Part shown: in pieces, positions 10,360 to 18,777 of the stretch | Numbering within the stretch: position 1 is the stretch's first letter | How the letters are laid out: each line of letters begins with the position of its first letter | Assembly: GCA_011319805.1 (NCBI GenBank) | Contig: SJRY01000221.1 | Span: 1 to 23,610 of the forward strand | Length of the DNA: 23,610 nt | Source: Macrocybe gigantea | Taxonomy: Eukaryota; Basidiomycota; Agaricomycetes; Agaricales; Callistosporiaceae | Direction of reading: 5' to 3' | Notes under the pieces: model-generated | Database searches by the model: none | What the model was told of the DNA's origin: nothing | What the model saw: the letters and a program-made list of their open reading frames with translations, nothing else | Made by a program: the position numbers and the translations under genes

Positions 10360-13300
10360 CTACACGCTGCTCAGCCACCGCTCATAATTGAACGTCACCG
10401 GCAACCCCCCAGCATCAATATACTGTGCGCTTCCGCGCTCGACATAGCTCACCAACTCCTTGAGCGCCGGCGACGGCTGCTGCTGGTACTCCGCACCGAC
10501 CCCTCCTCCACCTCCGCCTCGCTCCTCCCCCTGCTCCTCCCCACCAGCGACACACACAGCAGCGCAATACATCTCCAAATCCCGCCTCTCCGCCGCAGCC
10601 CCATGCGGCGCATACACCACATACTTTTCATACTCCGCCGCCTCCTCCTCAGGCACCCGCGGCTCCTCAAGAGCGCGCACAGCCATCGCGTACGTCGAGC
10701 GCTGCTCCTCGTGCTCCGTCCTCGCTCGTGCCGCACCACGACCGTGGACGTTGCGCGACGACGCGAGAGCCAGAGGGGCGTTGCCAGGTTTGCGCAGTTT
10801 CGTTTCCGGCGCTTGCAGCGGCTGCGACTTGATCCAGCGCCGCACGCCTTGCACGACGCTGAGGGAAAAAGTGATGTTTGGAGCGTGAGGATTGGTGTCG
10901 GAAGATACATGAGAGGACGCACGCACCTAGACTGCTGAGCGCTGACTAGCCGACCGTGCGGCTCGAATGGGCTATTATTTATATCCTTTGCCGTCTTCCT
11001 ACACGTCACGCACAAAAAAATCAAAATTCTCGAACGGTGCATACTAGGAAACAAGCAACGACTCACCCAGGCAGCTTCAACGTACTGTTCATCGAATACG
11101 AAAAATGCTTTCCGAGCGAAGTGAAGAGCAGCGGTCTGTAATACTCGACCCAAAAGTCTCCCTTGTGGTTGACAAATTCGCGTAGGCTCTCGTTACAGCT
11201 GTCGAGCACGTACGCCGGCTCGAGGTGCTCTTTGTGATACCAGTTCTGGTACCCGCCGCGTGCAGGCGGATGCATGATCGTCCGGTCGCTCTGGCCGAGG
11301 AAGAGGTTCATCGCCGCCTGTTTGTCGGCGTCTGTGGCAGAAACAAAGTGTGAGTGGAAATCCGGGGCGATTAAATTGAACACGAACGCACCGAGGAGTG
11401 AGTTTGTGTAGAACCGACGGATGTTCTCGATAATATCCCGTGAATGGCTGTTCCAATGCGGCATGCGTCTGTACGTCTCCACCCTATTCACCAGCGCGCT
11501 CCCCGTATACTGAAGCGCAATAGCTGCAAATACACCATCAGCATGCACTCTTTCACACACCCAAGACGCGCACACTCAACTGTCTCCATGATCGTGATAC
11601 ATCTCTGTGAGCATGTTCACGGCGTCCGAGTCGAACGCCAGGTTGGGACTGTCGACGACGCCGAGGGCATAAAGCTGATGTCCGAGCGCGCGCTTGCCAA
11701 AGACGAACTGGGCTGCGTTCGTGCGGTCTAGGCAATCGACGCAGTTGGTGCGGCATATCCCGTTCTGCAGCGAGATCGTGTTTCTCCACGTCGGACTGCA
11801 GAGGAAAACAAATGGTTATCATCAGGCATCGGGACTAGACAAGGCCATTGGCAGGCTCACCCTGATGCGCCGCTGAGAAAGTGAGAGTAGGGCTCGGGGC
11901 CAGAATGGAAAAAGCCAGTCATCTGTATCGACACTTCGGCAACATCTTCGAGATAGCTGATCACATCTTGTGTTTTCCTGTTGTGCATAAGATCGCCATA
12001 CGACCATCACCACTAATGCGACCTACTCTTTATAAGCGCGCGACATGTCCCAAGCTCGATAGACCATCTTTTTTCCAGGCGGCAAGAACTGGTTGAGATA
12101 CTCCACGCACTCTGTGTATTCATCCAACAGCTTTGACTCTCTCGGCACGGGTTCTCGCTTCTTGATCAAGTTCAGTATGGTGATCGGCGCGCCGTATCTT
12201 TTGAAGAGGTTGTCAAAGTGCCTCGAGGCGGCGGTGTAAAAAGGGTCTACGATGCTGACTTTTTTTTTTTTTTTTTTTTTTTTGATGTATCAGTGCGCGT
12301 GGCGGCAGAGAGACGTGAAAAGACTTACTTTCGATCGGGGGCTTGGGACTCATGCTGTTCAGCTCTTGCGTCCAGTATATGGGAATGCTGCCACGATACT
12401 GAACGTAGCTGGTATAATTAGGGCTGGGTCGCCTGGTCTGATAAAACCCTGGGCCTGGAACACGTCGATCAGGGTAGTAGAACGGAGTGGTGAGCGCTTC
12501 GGAGACGATTTGCTCTGTTTCGACCTCGTTGGCGACGTTGCCCTGGACGATCAAAGTTCAGCATTCCCGCAGCGACTCGACTGACAAACGGAAGGCAGTT
12601 CACCTCGTCGTTGACGCCGCGTTTGAGATAGCGCGCTCCTGCGAAATGGCGCGACCTGCGCGCGATGAGCGTGACAAACACCACGCGACCGAGGACGGTC
12701 AACTCTTGGACAGGGAGTTGAGCAAAGACGAAGGAAAAAATGATGCAAGCAGACGTACTCGCTTGGTCGACGTGGCCATGTATGAGAGGCAAGAGCCAGT
12801 GAGGATTGATAGGACGTGCGGCCTCGAACGGAGACGACATGAGGTGAAAATTCCATGCAAAACGGTCGGTGAACGGCCAGTCGCTCCCCGAAGGACGATG
12901 CGCGCCCGTGAGATTATGTTGCAGTGTAGACGTCAGGTCATAAGTATAGCTTTCAAACATTCAGAAGAGGTGCACAAAAAGAGAAAGAAAAACCGACCTA
13001 AAGTAAAAGTTTTTGGACATGTCGACCTGCTTGAACACGCCCATGAGCCTCTGCTCCTCCGCCTGCTTCTCGATCTTGTGATTATAGCACACGGGTATGA
13101 CGTCTGCGCTCTCGCAATGGTAGAGGTAGTGCCCACCGAGGAGAGCGACGACAGAGCGCTTGGTGACGACGATCATGTACCATCCAGCGGTGAAGCGTAC
13201 GAAACCGGCGATGCCAAAAAAGACGCGACCCTTGCCCAACCCGCCGGAAGCCTTGTTTCCGTCATCAAGCATCTTGAGCATGGCGCTCATCTGCTTGCCG

Positions 13301-13506
13301 GTGTACTCTGCCTCGTCCTCTACGACCGCGAGCGCGCCATCCTGTGTGGTGCGGTCGATCTTGAGAATGCGGTGTCGCGAGTCGGCCGTGTTGGATGCTA
13401 CGACGTAAAAACGGAGCTTGTTCTCGTAGAGAATGAATTTGTTGAACGCTGGACTGCTGTGCTGGCCCATCGAGGCCAGTCGACGCCGCTGTCTCTGCAT
13501 CTTCAT
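10360..13506 (-). CDS. FIG4: FIG4-type Sac-domain phosphoinositide 5-phosphatase
   Basis: Fig4 hydrolyses PtdIns(3,5)P2 on the vacuole/endosome membrane and, with Vac14, supports the Fab1 kinase. Nine exons on the minus strand: 13506-12998, 12949-12759, 12704-12604, 12542-12329, 12258-12027, 11977-11861, 11795-11581, 11523-11067 and 10858-10360. All phases agree and give 844 residues. Visible signatures: [18 protein letters not shown] and [11 protein letters not shown] near residues 20-50; [47 protein letters not shown] near 250-263; [20 protein letters not shown]; and the catalytic loop [12 protein letters not shown], with Cys473 and Arg479 of the CX5R motif. [20 protein letters not shown] fixes the exon 5/6 join. 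The C-terminal tail is Glu- and Gly-rich. Intron 4 contains an A24 tract ending at the acceptor. FIG4 rather than SAC1 is favoured by the N-terminal KIDRT block, the FFHSGPEP segment, and the lack of C-terminal membrane helices. Confidence 0.95.
12260..12283 (-). repeat. A24 homopolymer at the 3' end of FIG4 intron 4
   Basis: There are 24 consecutive T on the plus strand, hence 24 A in the FIG4 sense strand. The tract occupies the last third of a 70-nt intron (12328-12259). The last A is also the A of the AG acceptor required by the reading frame. A branch-site-like CTGAT lies just upstream of the tract. Confidence 0.9.
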
Positions 13507-13573
13507 CGTCGTCGTCGAGAGGATAGAGCCATGAAGTCAGTGATCACGTGTGAATATCACACCTTTTATCATC
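13507..13573. promoter_or_regulatory. Shared bidirectional promoter of FIG4 and POP4 with a CACGTG palindrome
   Basis: Only 67 bp lie between the two divergent start codons. CACGTG at 13545-13550, within TGATCACGTGTGA, is the core recognised by bHLH factors of the Cbf1/Pho4/USF type. The spacing is so tight that both 5' UTRs must be very short or the transcripts must overlap. Function is inferred from position and motif only. Confidence 0.6.
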
Positions 13574-14555
13574 ATGACCACGCTCGACCTGTACAAAGAC
13601 CTCCCCAAGTCACAAAACAGACGACTCAAATTTGGAACGGACGCACCGTTCACGCCGACCTACGTGACCTCGCATCTCCAAACACCGCGTCCGAGCGAGA
13701 CGTACATCGAGCGCGTGAAAGGGCGTCAGATCCTGCTTGAGAATCCTGCGAGGGAGAGCAGGCTTAAAAAGGCGCGCGATGAGAAAAAGGCCAGACGGCG
13801 GGCCGAGCGCGAGAAGTGCAACCTTGGACGCATCTCGAGACGAGAGGCTGCGGAAAAGGGTTTGTGGCGACTCGACGACTCTCAAGCAAAGTACGTCCAG
13901 TCCGATCCAATTCAATCTAATACATCTCATCTCCTTCTTCTCAGGTTCGAACTGTTCCTGCCAATGCACCACCTCTGGATGGGCTACATGTCCGAACTGC
14001 TCAACCTCCCGCAGCCGCCTCTAGCAAGCACTTCACAGCCACCTCAACCGCCCGCATCCTCCATCATGCATCCCAAACTGGTCAAGGCAGACTTTCACGG
14101 CGCCCTGATCACAGGTATGCTTCATCTGAAAGAAATAGGAAGCGGAGACTGATCAACCATGGTCTAGTCTCGCAAAGCAAGAACCCCTGCCTAGTCGGCT
14201 TATCGGGAATCGTCATCATCGAGACCGAAAATGCATTCAAACTCATCACACCGCAGAACAAAGTGAAACGTAGGTCCTCCCTGTCAATCGGCCTGAACCT
14301 CCCCCCTCACCGCTCCTCCCCACAGTGGTCCCAAAAGCCAACTCCATATTCAGCTTTGCGACGCCGCTCTACTCCACGCTGCCCCCATCACACGTCACCG
14401 GCGCGCCGCTCCCCATCCCTCAGCGCGCAGACGCGACGACGACGGTGCTGCAGGGTCCCCACATGGCGTTCGAGCTGCACGGCAACCAGTTCCGTTTCCG
14501 CTCATCTGAGCGCGCCGCCCGCAAGTTCAAGCACAAAGAGACTATTGTGCTGTGA
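13574..14555 (+). CDS. POP4: RNase P/MRP protein subunit POP4 (Rpp29 / p29)
   Basis: Pop4 is a core protein of nuclear RNase P (tRNA 5' processing) and RNase MRP (rRNA processing). Exons: 13574-13890, 13945-14114, 14168-14269 and 14326-14555, with introns of 54, 53 and 56 nt. Phases agree and give 272 residues. The N-terminal half is highly basic (LKKARDEKKARRRAEREK), as in eukaryotic Rpp29. The C-terminal half is the p29 OB/Sm-like barrel. It carries MHHLWMGYMSELLN, KADFHGALITV, SQSKNPCLVGLSGIVIIET, ENAFKLITPQNKVKLVPK and ANSIFSF, and ends FELHGNQFRFRSSERAARKF. The PCxVGxxGIxxxET and PKxNSxFxF motifs are diagnostic. The start is the first ATG in frame; it begins with MTTLDLYKDLPKSQNRRLKF, which resembles the family start. 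It is divergent from FIG4 and converges on the gene ending at 14957. Confidence 0.95.
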
Positions 14556-14956
14556 ACCGAGTCAAGATCTAGACTTGCAAAGGAAGTTTTCGGTGTGATG
14601 TACAGGAATATCTCTCTATCAGCTACGGATCTGTTTTCTCGCCGTGACGATGAGGTCATCCTGCAAAAGAGATGGCGAACCGCAGCAAAGTTGGCTGCGG
14701 TAGCCGGCGTGGGTGCCGCGAGTCGGGCAGAAGATCCAGAGGAGGCGTCATATGAGTAACTGTCGTCGACATCATCCATCTTTGTTCCTCAAGTCCCCGC
14801 AACTTCCCTTGGATAAGCTCCATATACATAAGTATAGAGTTGAAAATATTGACTTGCAGATATATACGGTGTAGTAGTGACCAGACTTATACATACTGTT
14901 CGAAATGTGCAGGGAATGAGACAGTAGGACATAATTACATGTGGGACATCAATGCA
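14556..14956. other. Convergent intergenic region between POP4 and the unknown coiled-coil gene
   Basis: This 401-bp interval separates two converging genes and should hold both 3' UTRs and polyadenylation regions. AT-rich stretches near 14810-14900 fit that role. No open frame here is convincing. Confidence 0.6.
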
Positions 14957-16291
14957 TCAAGCACTGGAGGGCCCCATGACGGCAGCGGATGATGTGGCAC
15001 TTCTTTCTGTCTGTCTTTCAGCCAAGAGCTGGGCAATCATCCTCTGCAGCCCCAAAAGCTCCTCATCTTTCTTCAAAAGCTCCTCATCTTTCTTCAAAAT
15101 CTCCTCGTTCTTGCGAGAGAGCTGCACGCCTTCGGCTTTTTTCCTTCTTTCTTCCTCCACCGATTTCAGCTTTGCAGCAAGTCCGATATCAGCTGTCATC
15201 TGTCATCCATGACACAAGCGATGCACTCACGTGGTCCTGATAAGCCTTCCTGCACCTCCCAAACTCTTCTATCAACGCGTCCAGAGCTTCCTGCTCCTGG
15301 ACTGGTCTGCCGAACCACAGCGCGCTGAACCGACTCGGCCTCTTGCCTGCCGGTTCGCCCTGCAGGTGGACGCGCCTGTTGGAGCCGAATTTAACGTCAA
15401 AGTTAGACGGCCCAGCCACGTGTTCGAGAATGGCCAGGATCGAGTCGGCGAACCAGCAGCGGCTTTCGACGCCGTGCGCCGCGTTGGCCGCCAGAATGAG
15501 CTCCGTCAGCGTAGGAACGTTCGCCCCCTTGTATTTGATGGTCGCGACGATGGTGCCTCTGAACCTCTTGTCTCGCCTCGGGTCAGACCAATTCTGCACG
15601 ACATCTCTCGCATAGGCTTCCAGCTCCGGATCGTCGCCATCGACATCCTCGCCGCCACTGCTGCTGTGATCTGTTTCCGAAATTTCGTCATCTGCCTGGT
15701 GCGACGGATGCAGAGACGCGGAGGAAGCTGGGATGTTGTCTTCGGTCACGGTCGCAAATCGTCCATCACTTCCAGCGGAGAAACCTGATGAAGGCGTTCC
15801 TGGTCGCGGACGCTCCGGAGGCGACACAGAAACTTGAGCGCCTTCGTGAGGGCTTGGTCTGTCGGCAGGAGCATCTGCTAAGGACAGACAATAATAGGGA
15901 CTGAAGAAAGACATGCTACGCCCCAAGCCCTTCTCTCACCTGCATCTTGAATCACGTTCTCGTCCTTCCGTTCTATGCGCAGCCAACCCCTCCGACGGTT
16001 CTTCGTTCTGTCCCAGATCTCCACTACAACAGCCTCGTGCCCGGTCGGAAGTCTGGACTTGGCAAACACGACTGTTTTCACGAAGCAGCCGTCCACGGTC
16101 GCAGGCTTGACTAGCTCGAAAACGTCGTACCAATACGGGACAGGAATCGCCGGGGACGGAAAAAGGCAGTCTCTCTTCTGTCGGTTGGCTCTCCTCATTG
16201 CCCTAAACACTGCCGTCAAGAACCTGTAACGGAGAAGAAAGACAGCCCGTTGGAGGCGCTCGAGATTCTTGCGAAGTCTTGAGAACATCAT
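14957..16291 (-). CDS. Uncharacterised basidiomycete protein with C-terminal coiled coil
   Basis: Function unknown. Exons on the minus strand: 16291-15940, 15877-15231 and 15169-14957. Phases agree and give 403 residues. The N-terminal exon is basic and amphipathic (MMFSRLRKNLERLQRAVFLL), then compact and globular, with YWYDVFELVKPATVDGCFVK and GHEAVVVEIWDRTKNRRRGW. A disordered Ser/Pro/acidic linker (SDHSSSGGEDVDGDDPE-like) follows. A second folded block has TLTELILAANAAHGVESR and CWFADSILAILEHVAGPS. The C-terminal coiled coil repeats KKDEELL. I recall similar expanded, unnamed proteins in Agaricomycete genomes but no assigned domain. An in-frame ATG at 16393 would add 34 residues; 16291 was preferred because the upstream part is low-complexity. 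The 61-nt second intron was chosen over a 31-nt alternative. The gene is divergent from the broken gene at 16483, 191 bp away. Confidence 0.75.
15054..15116 (-). repeat. 21-bp tandem repeat in the coiled-coil exon
   Basis: Two exact 21-bp units (15054-15074 and 15075-15095) are followed by a diverged third. In the reading strand they encode the heptad-like unit KKDEELL. The period is exactly seven codons, so a change in copy number would lengthen the coiled coil without breaking frame. Confidence 0.85.
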
Positions 16292-16482
16292 GTTTAAAAA
16301 ATGTGAACAGGAAGATTGGCAGTCCAGAGCGAGCGACGCAGGAGTGAGGGTAGAATAGGGGCTTTGTAGGGGAGCAGGGGATGATGTAAGCATCCTTTCC
16401 CCTGCTCCCTCCCTCGTCGACGGACCTACGTTGTCTCGGCCTTAGCTTTTCTTTCTCCTCTTCTCTGTATTCCCGGCTCAGT
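16292..16482. promoter_or_regulatory. Divergent promoter region between the unknown coiled-coil gene and the broken charged-helix gene
   Basis: This 191-bp gap between divergent starts is pyrimidine-rich before the plus-strand ATG (16436-16475), as is common just upstream of fungal start codons. I saw no clear TATA box. If the coiled-coil gene begins at 16393, the gap shrinks to 89 bp. Confidence 0.45.
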
Positions 16483-17124
16483 ATGGATCCTATTTCGACT
16501 CCCGAACCAGATTTTTCGGAGGAGAGATTTCGAGCTGCTCGCCAGCGCCTCGTTGACTCGGGGCTCACCGAAGAGGCTGCCATTCAATCTTTACGGGATG
16601 TTTGGCAAATTCAACATGCAGCAGAGGTCCAACGTCAGCATGAAGAGGCCGAGGAACGCTGACGCAGGGAGGAGCAGGAGCACCTCGAGCAAGAACAGCG
16701 GGCGCGTCAGGAAGGGGAACAGCGCGAGGAAGAGATGCGCCGCCAGCAGGAAGACGCGTCTCGCCCTCGGTCGCATGACCTCGGCGAAAATCCCGACCTT
16801 CCCACCGCTGCCAAGATGGGCACAGTCAACCCCGAGGTCATTGCACAGGACACAGATTGGCCGAAGGAGAACAGCAGCGCCATCTCCAAGTTTTTCTTCA
16901 CACTCGGACTCCACAATCACCGCCACCTCCCTCACAGCGAGAAGGCCCTCCTAAGTTATCAGGCCCGGGTCCGCTTCGAATGGCACGTTCAGCTCAAGAA
17001 ACCGGGCCCGACCTGGAACATCGGCATCATCAATGAGACACGCCTTGATGAATACTATCGGCAGGTGATCAACGAAGCTCAGCTCCTCGAGATCGGTCAG
17101 TCTGCCTCCCCTCTTCCGTTTTAG
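16483..17124 (+). pseudogene. Charged-helix Agaricomycete-family protein interrupted by TGA
   Basis: From the ATG at 16483 the frame encodes MDPISTPEPDFSEERFRAAR, then LVDSGLTEEAAIQSLRDVW, and then a long Glu/Gln/Arg-rich helix. Codon 60, at 16660-16662, is TGA. The same frame then continues for another 154 codons in the same Glu/Arg-rich style, and ends in a folded-looking part (FFFTLGLHNHRHLPHSEKAL, YQARVRFEWHVQLKKPGPTW). The opening, a short Ser/Thr segment, DFxxExxRxARxxxVDSGxT and a charged helix, resembles a multicopy family of unknown function that I recall near mobile elements in mushroom genomes. The stop sits in CGC-TGA-CGC, so an ancestral CGA is likely. A sequencing error or a coding intron is less likely, since the helix is continuous across the stop. 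The true 3' end after 17090 is uncertain. Confidence 0.7.
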
Positions 17125-17129
17125 CTGGA

Positions 17130-17550
17130 TACTTACCGTCTTGCCTTGCACTCCCTTCATCCCCCTCCTTTTCTCTCTCGTCTTCCTTTCTCCTCGCGCC
17201 GCGCCACCTTTTCTCCGCTCTCCCCAGCGCCATCTGGCTCCACCTTTTGTATCTCCATGTGCTGCACCACATTACTCCCACCCTTCCTGTGCCATCTTGC
17301 TCCGCCTTTGTCCCCTATCCTCTACCTTTCACCTTTCGCCGCACCGCCTTTTCTTTGCTCTCCCTTCGCCGCACACCGTGCCGTCTTCCTTCGCCATCCC
17401 CCCCTCCTCTCGCCGCGCCCCACACCTTCCTCCATCGTCTTCCCCTTTGCCTGCGCCACACCTCATTCTTTCCGCTCCGTGCACCAGGCCGTCCCTCTTC
17501 TACCTTCGTGGTGCCTTCTCACATGACCCATCCCATCTGCAATCTTCCGG
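17130..17550 (+). repeat. Pyrimidine-rich degenerate minisatellite
   Basis: The plus strand is strongly C/T-rich for about 400 bp. Related modules recur: the block around 17197-17225 (GCCGCGCCACCTTTTCTCCG) resembles that around 17338-17366 (GCCGCACCGCCTTTTCTTTG). GCCATCTGGCTCCACC at 17229 resembles GCCATCTTGCTCCGCC at 17290. Open frames across it are Ser/Pro/His-rich artefacts of composition. Confidence 0.65.
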
Positions 17551-18455
17551 GTGCTCCGTACTTACTCACACGCATCTCCGATTTATACAGCCAGCATGCA
17601 CGCAGCTAGAGAGGCCCTAGGCTCAGTCTCTTCCATCCGTGCTCTTCGAGGTCGAGGTGATAGTTTCCATCTAACTTGATAAAATTAGCCGAGGACGATG
17701 GCGTGGCAACGAAGAGAGACGATTGGCGGGTGGGCAAACGCGCGCCCCTACTCTATGATTTTCGGGTGCTTAAATACACAGTTTGTACCCTAAATTAGTA
17801 AATAAAATAATTTCTTCCTTTTATTTTAGCCAGTGGATGGCGGTGGGCACAGCATTGGCATGACAAGTGACATTGGCATCACAGTTGTATTCCAACATGA
17901 CTCAGGCAGTGACCATCTGTGCCTGCTCCAAGTCCCCCATCCCGGCCTCTGCTTCGAAATCTTCCCCACCCTCTGCCACTTTCTCTTCCCCCTATGTCCA
18001 TCCCAACAATCCATCACTGTCAGTTTGTGCTGTGTGCTTGGGTCACAATGCTGATGAGCGCTCCGCACTGCTGACCACCAATAAGTCCTAATTTGGTAAA
18101 TCCTGCTCCTGCATTTGAAATCACTACTGTCCCAGATCATGATGTGATCATGATTCATGATGTGCAAAAAGTGAATTCCGCGACAATGGCTCACTCTCTC
18201 CCCTAATAAAAATTCAAGTAGTTGAATACTATATCATCAATCATATTTACAATGTTGTTTCAATGAAATACCTTGTAGTTCTGAAATGCGAGATGAAAAA
18301 GTTCAAAATTTTGTGTTTCCCAGTCCATCAAATGCTTCGGAGAAACTAATGTTGATAGTCAACACCCCAAGAGTCATTGGTACTTCTTATTTTATACATT
18401 GAATACTCTATTTCCCCAATTTCTCCGAGGGGCAGACCAGGTGCGATGCCATCGA
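17551..18455. other. Gene-free stretch left of the hAT element
   Basis: The interval mixes GC-rich and AT-rich parts, with AT-rich blocks near 17790-17825 and 18180-18400. A short plus-strand translation around 18015-18060 reads SLSVCAVCLGHNADE, which weakly suggests a cysteine-containing retroelement or gag-like fragment. It is too short to name. No gene is supported. Confidence 0.4.
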
Positions 18456-18460
18456 TAGTG

Positions 18461-18600
18461 TTGCCGCGGCTCGGCTAACCGCAAGTCGGCTCTGGTGAGC
18501 CGCGACTTCGGGTCTGACTCGGCTCAGCAGGTAAAGCCAAGCCGATTTATTCAGCTAAGCCTGTTTGGGCTGACTAAACTGGTCACCAAGCCAGCTCTCG
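18461..18600. repeat. CGGCT-rich subterminal region of the hAT element
   Basis: CGGCT or its complement recurs irregularly (for example in 18466-18476, 18486-18491, 18497-18502 and 18529-18535), in an otherwise AT-rich neighbourhood. In hAT elements such arrays bind the transposase zinc finger. Here that role is inferred from position. Confidence 0.55.
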
Positions 18601-18777
18601 GACCTGTTCAGCGACAGCAAAATGCTGTTGAGGCACATGTGTCGTCATCGTTCAGCTTATGTGGGGAGTCGAAATGTGCTGGTGTAGTGTAGAAAAAGTA
18701 ACCTGTATTTCGTTTGTGTTAAATAGACAATATTAGTTTGTTTCGTTCATCTCCTCATCATAATACTGCTCCGTCAT

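Noticed and set aside
10449..11153. Long Arg/Ser-rich minus-strand frame and Ser/Pro-rich plus-strand frame over the FIG4 3' exon
   Set aside because: They are shadow frames of the GC-rich, Gly/Glu-coding FIG4 tail. They have low complexity and no motifs.
12260..12283. A24 tract as the tail of a retroposed insertion
   Set aside because: The whole intron is only 70 nt and has no inserted body or flanking duplication. Slippage growth of an A run is simpler.
12487..13740. 417-codon open frame on the plus strand
   Set aside because: It runs antisense through FIG4 exons and into POP4. Its translation is composition-driven, while FIG4 on the other strand carries every Sac-domain motif with consistent splicing.
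17141..17620. 159-codon Ser/Pro-rich plus-strand frame after the broken charged-helix gene
   Set aside because: All three frames across the pyrimidine tract stay open because of base composition. The translations are pure S/P/H/L bias without a domain.
18015..18060. Cys-containing stretch SLSVCAVCLGHNADE as a retroelement gag zinc knuckle
   Set aside because: Only part of a knuckle is present, there is no downstream enzyme domain, and the open frame is short. It is noted but not called.
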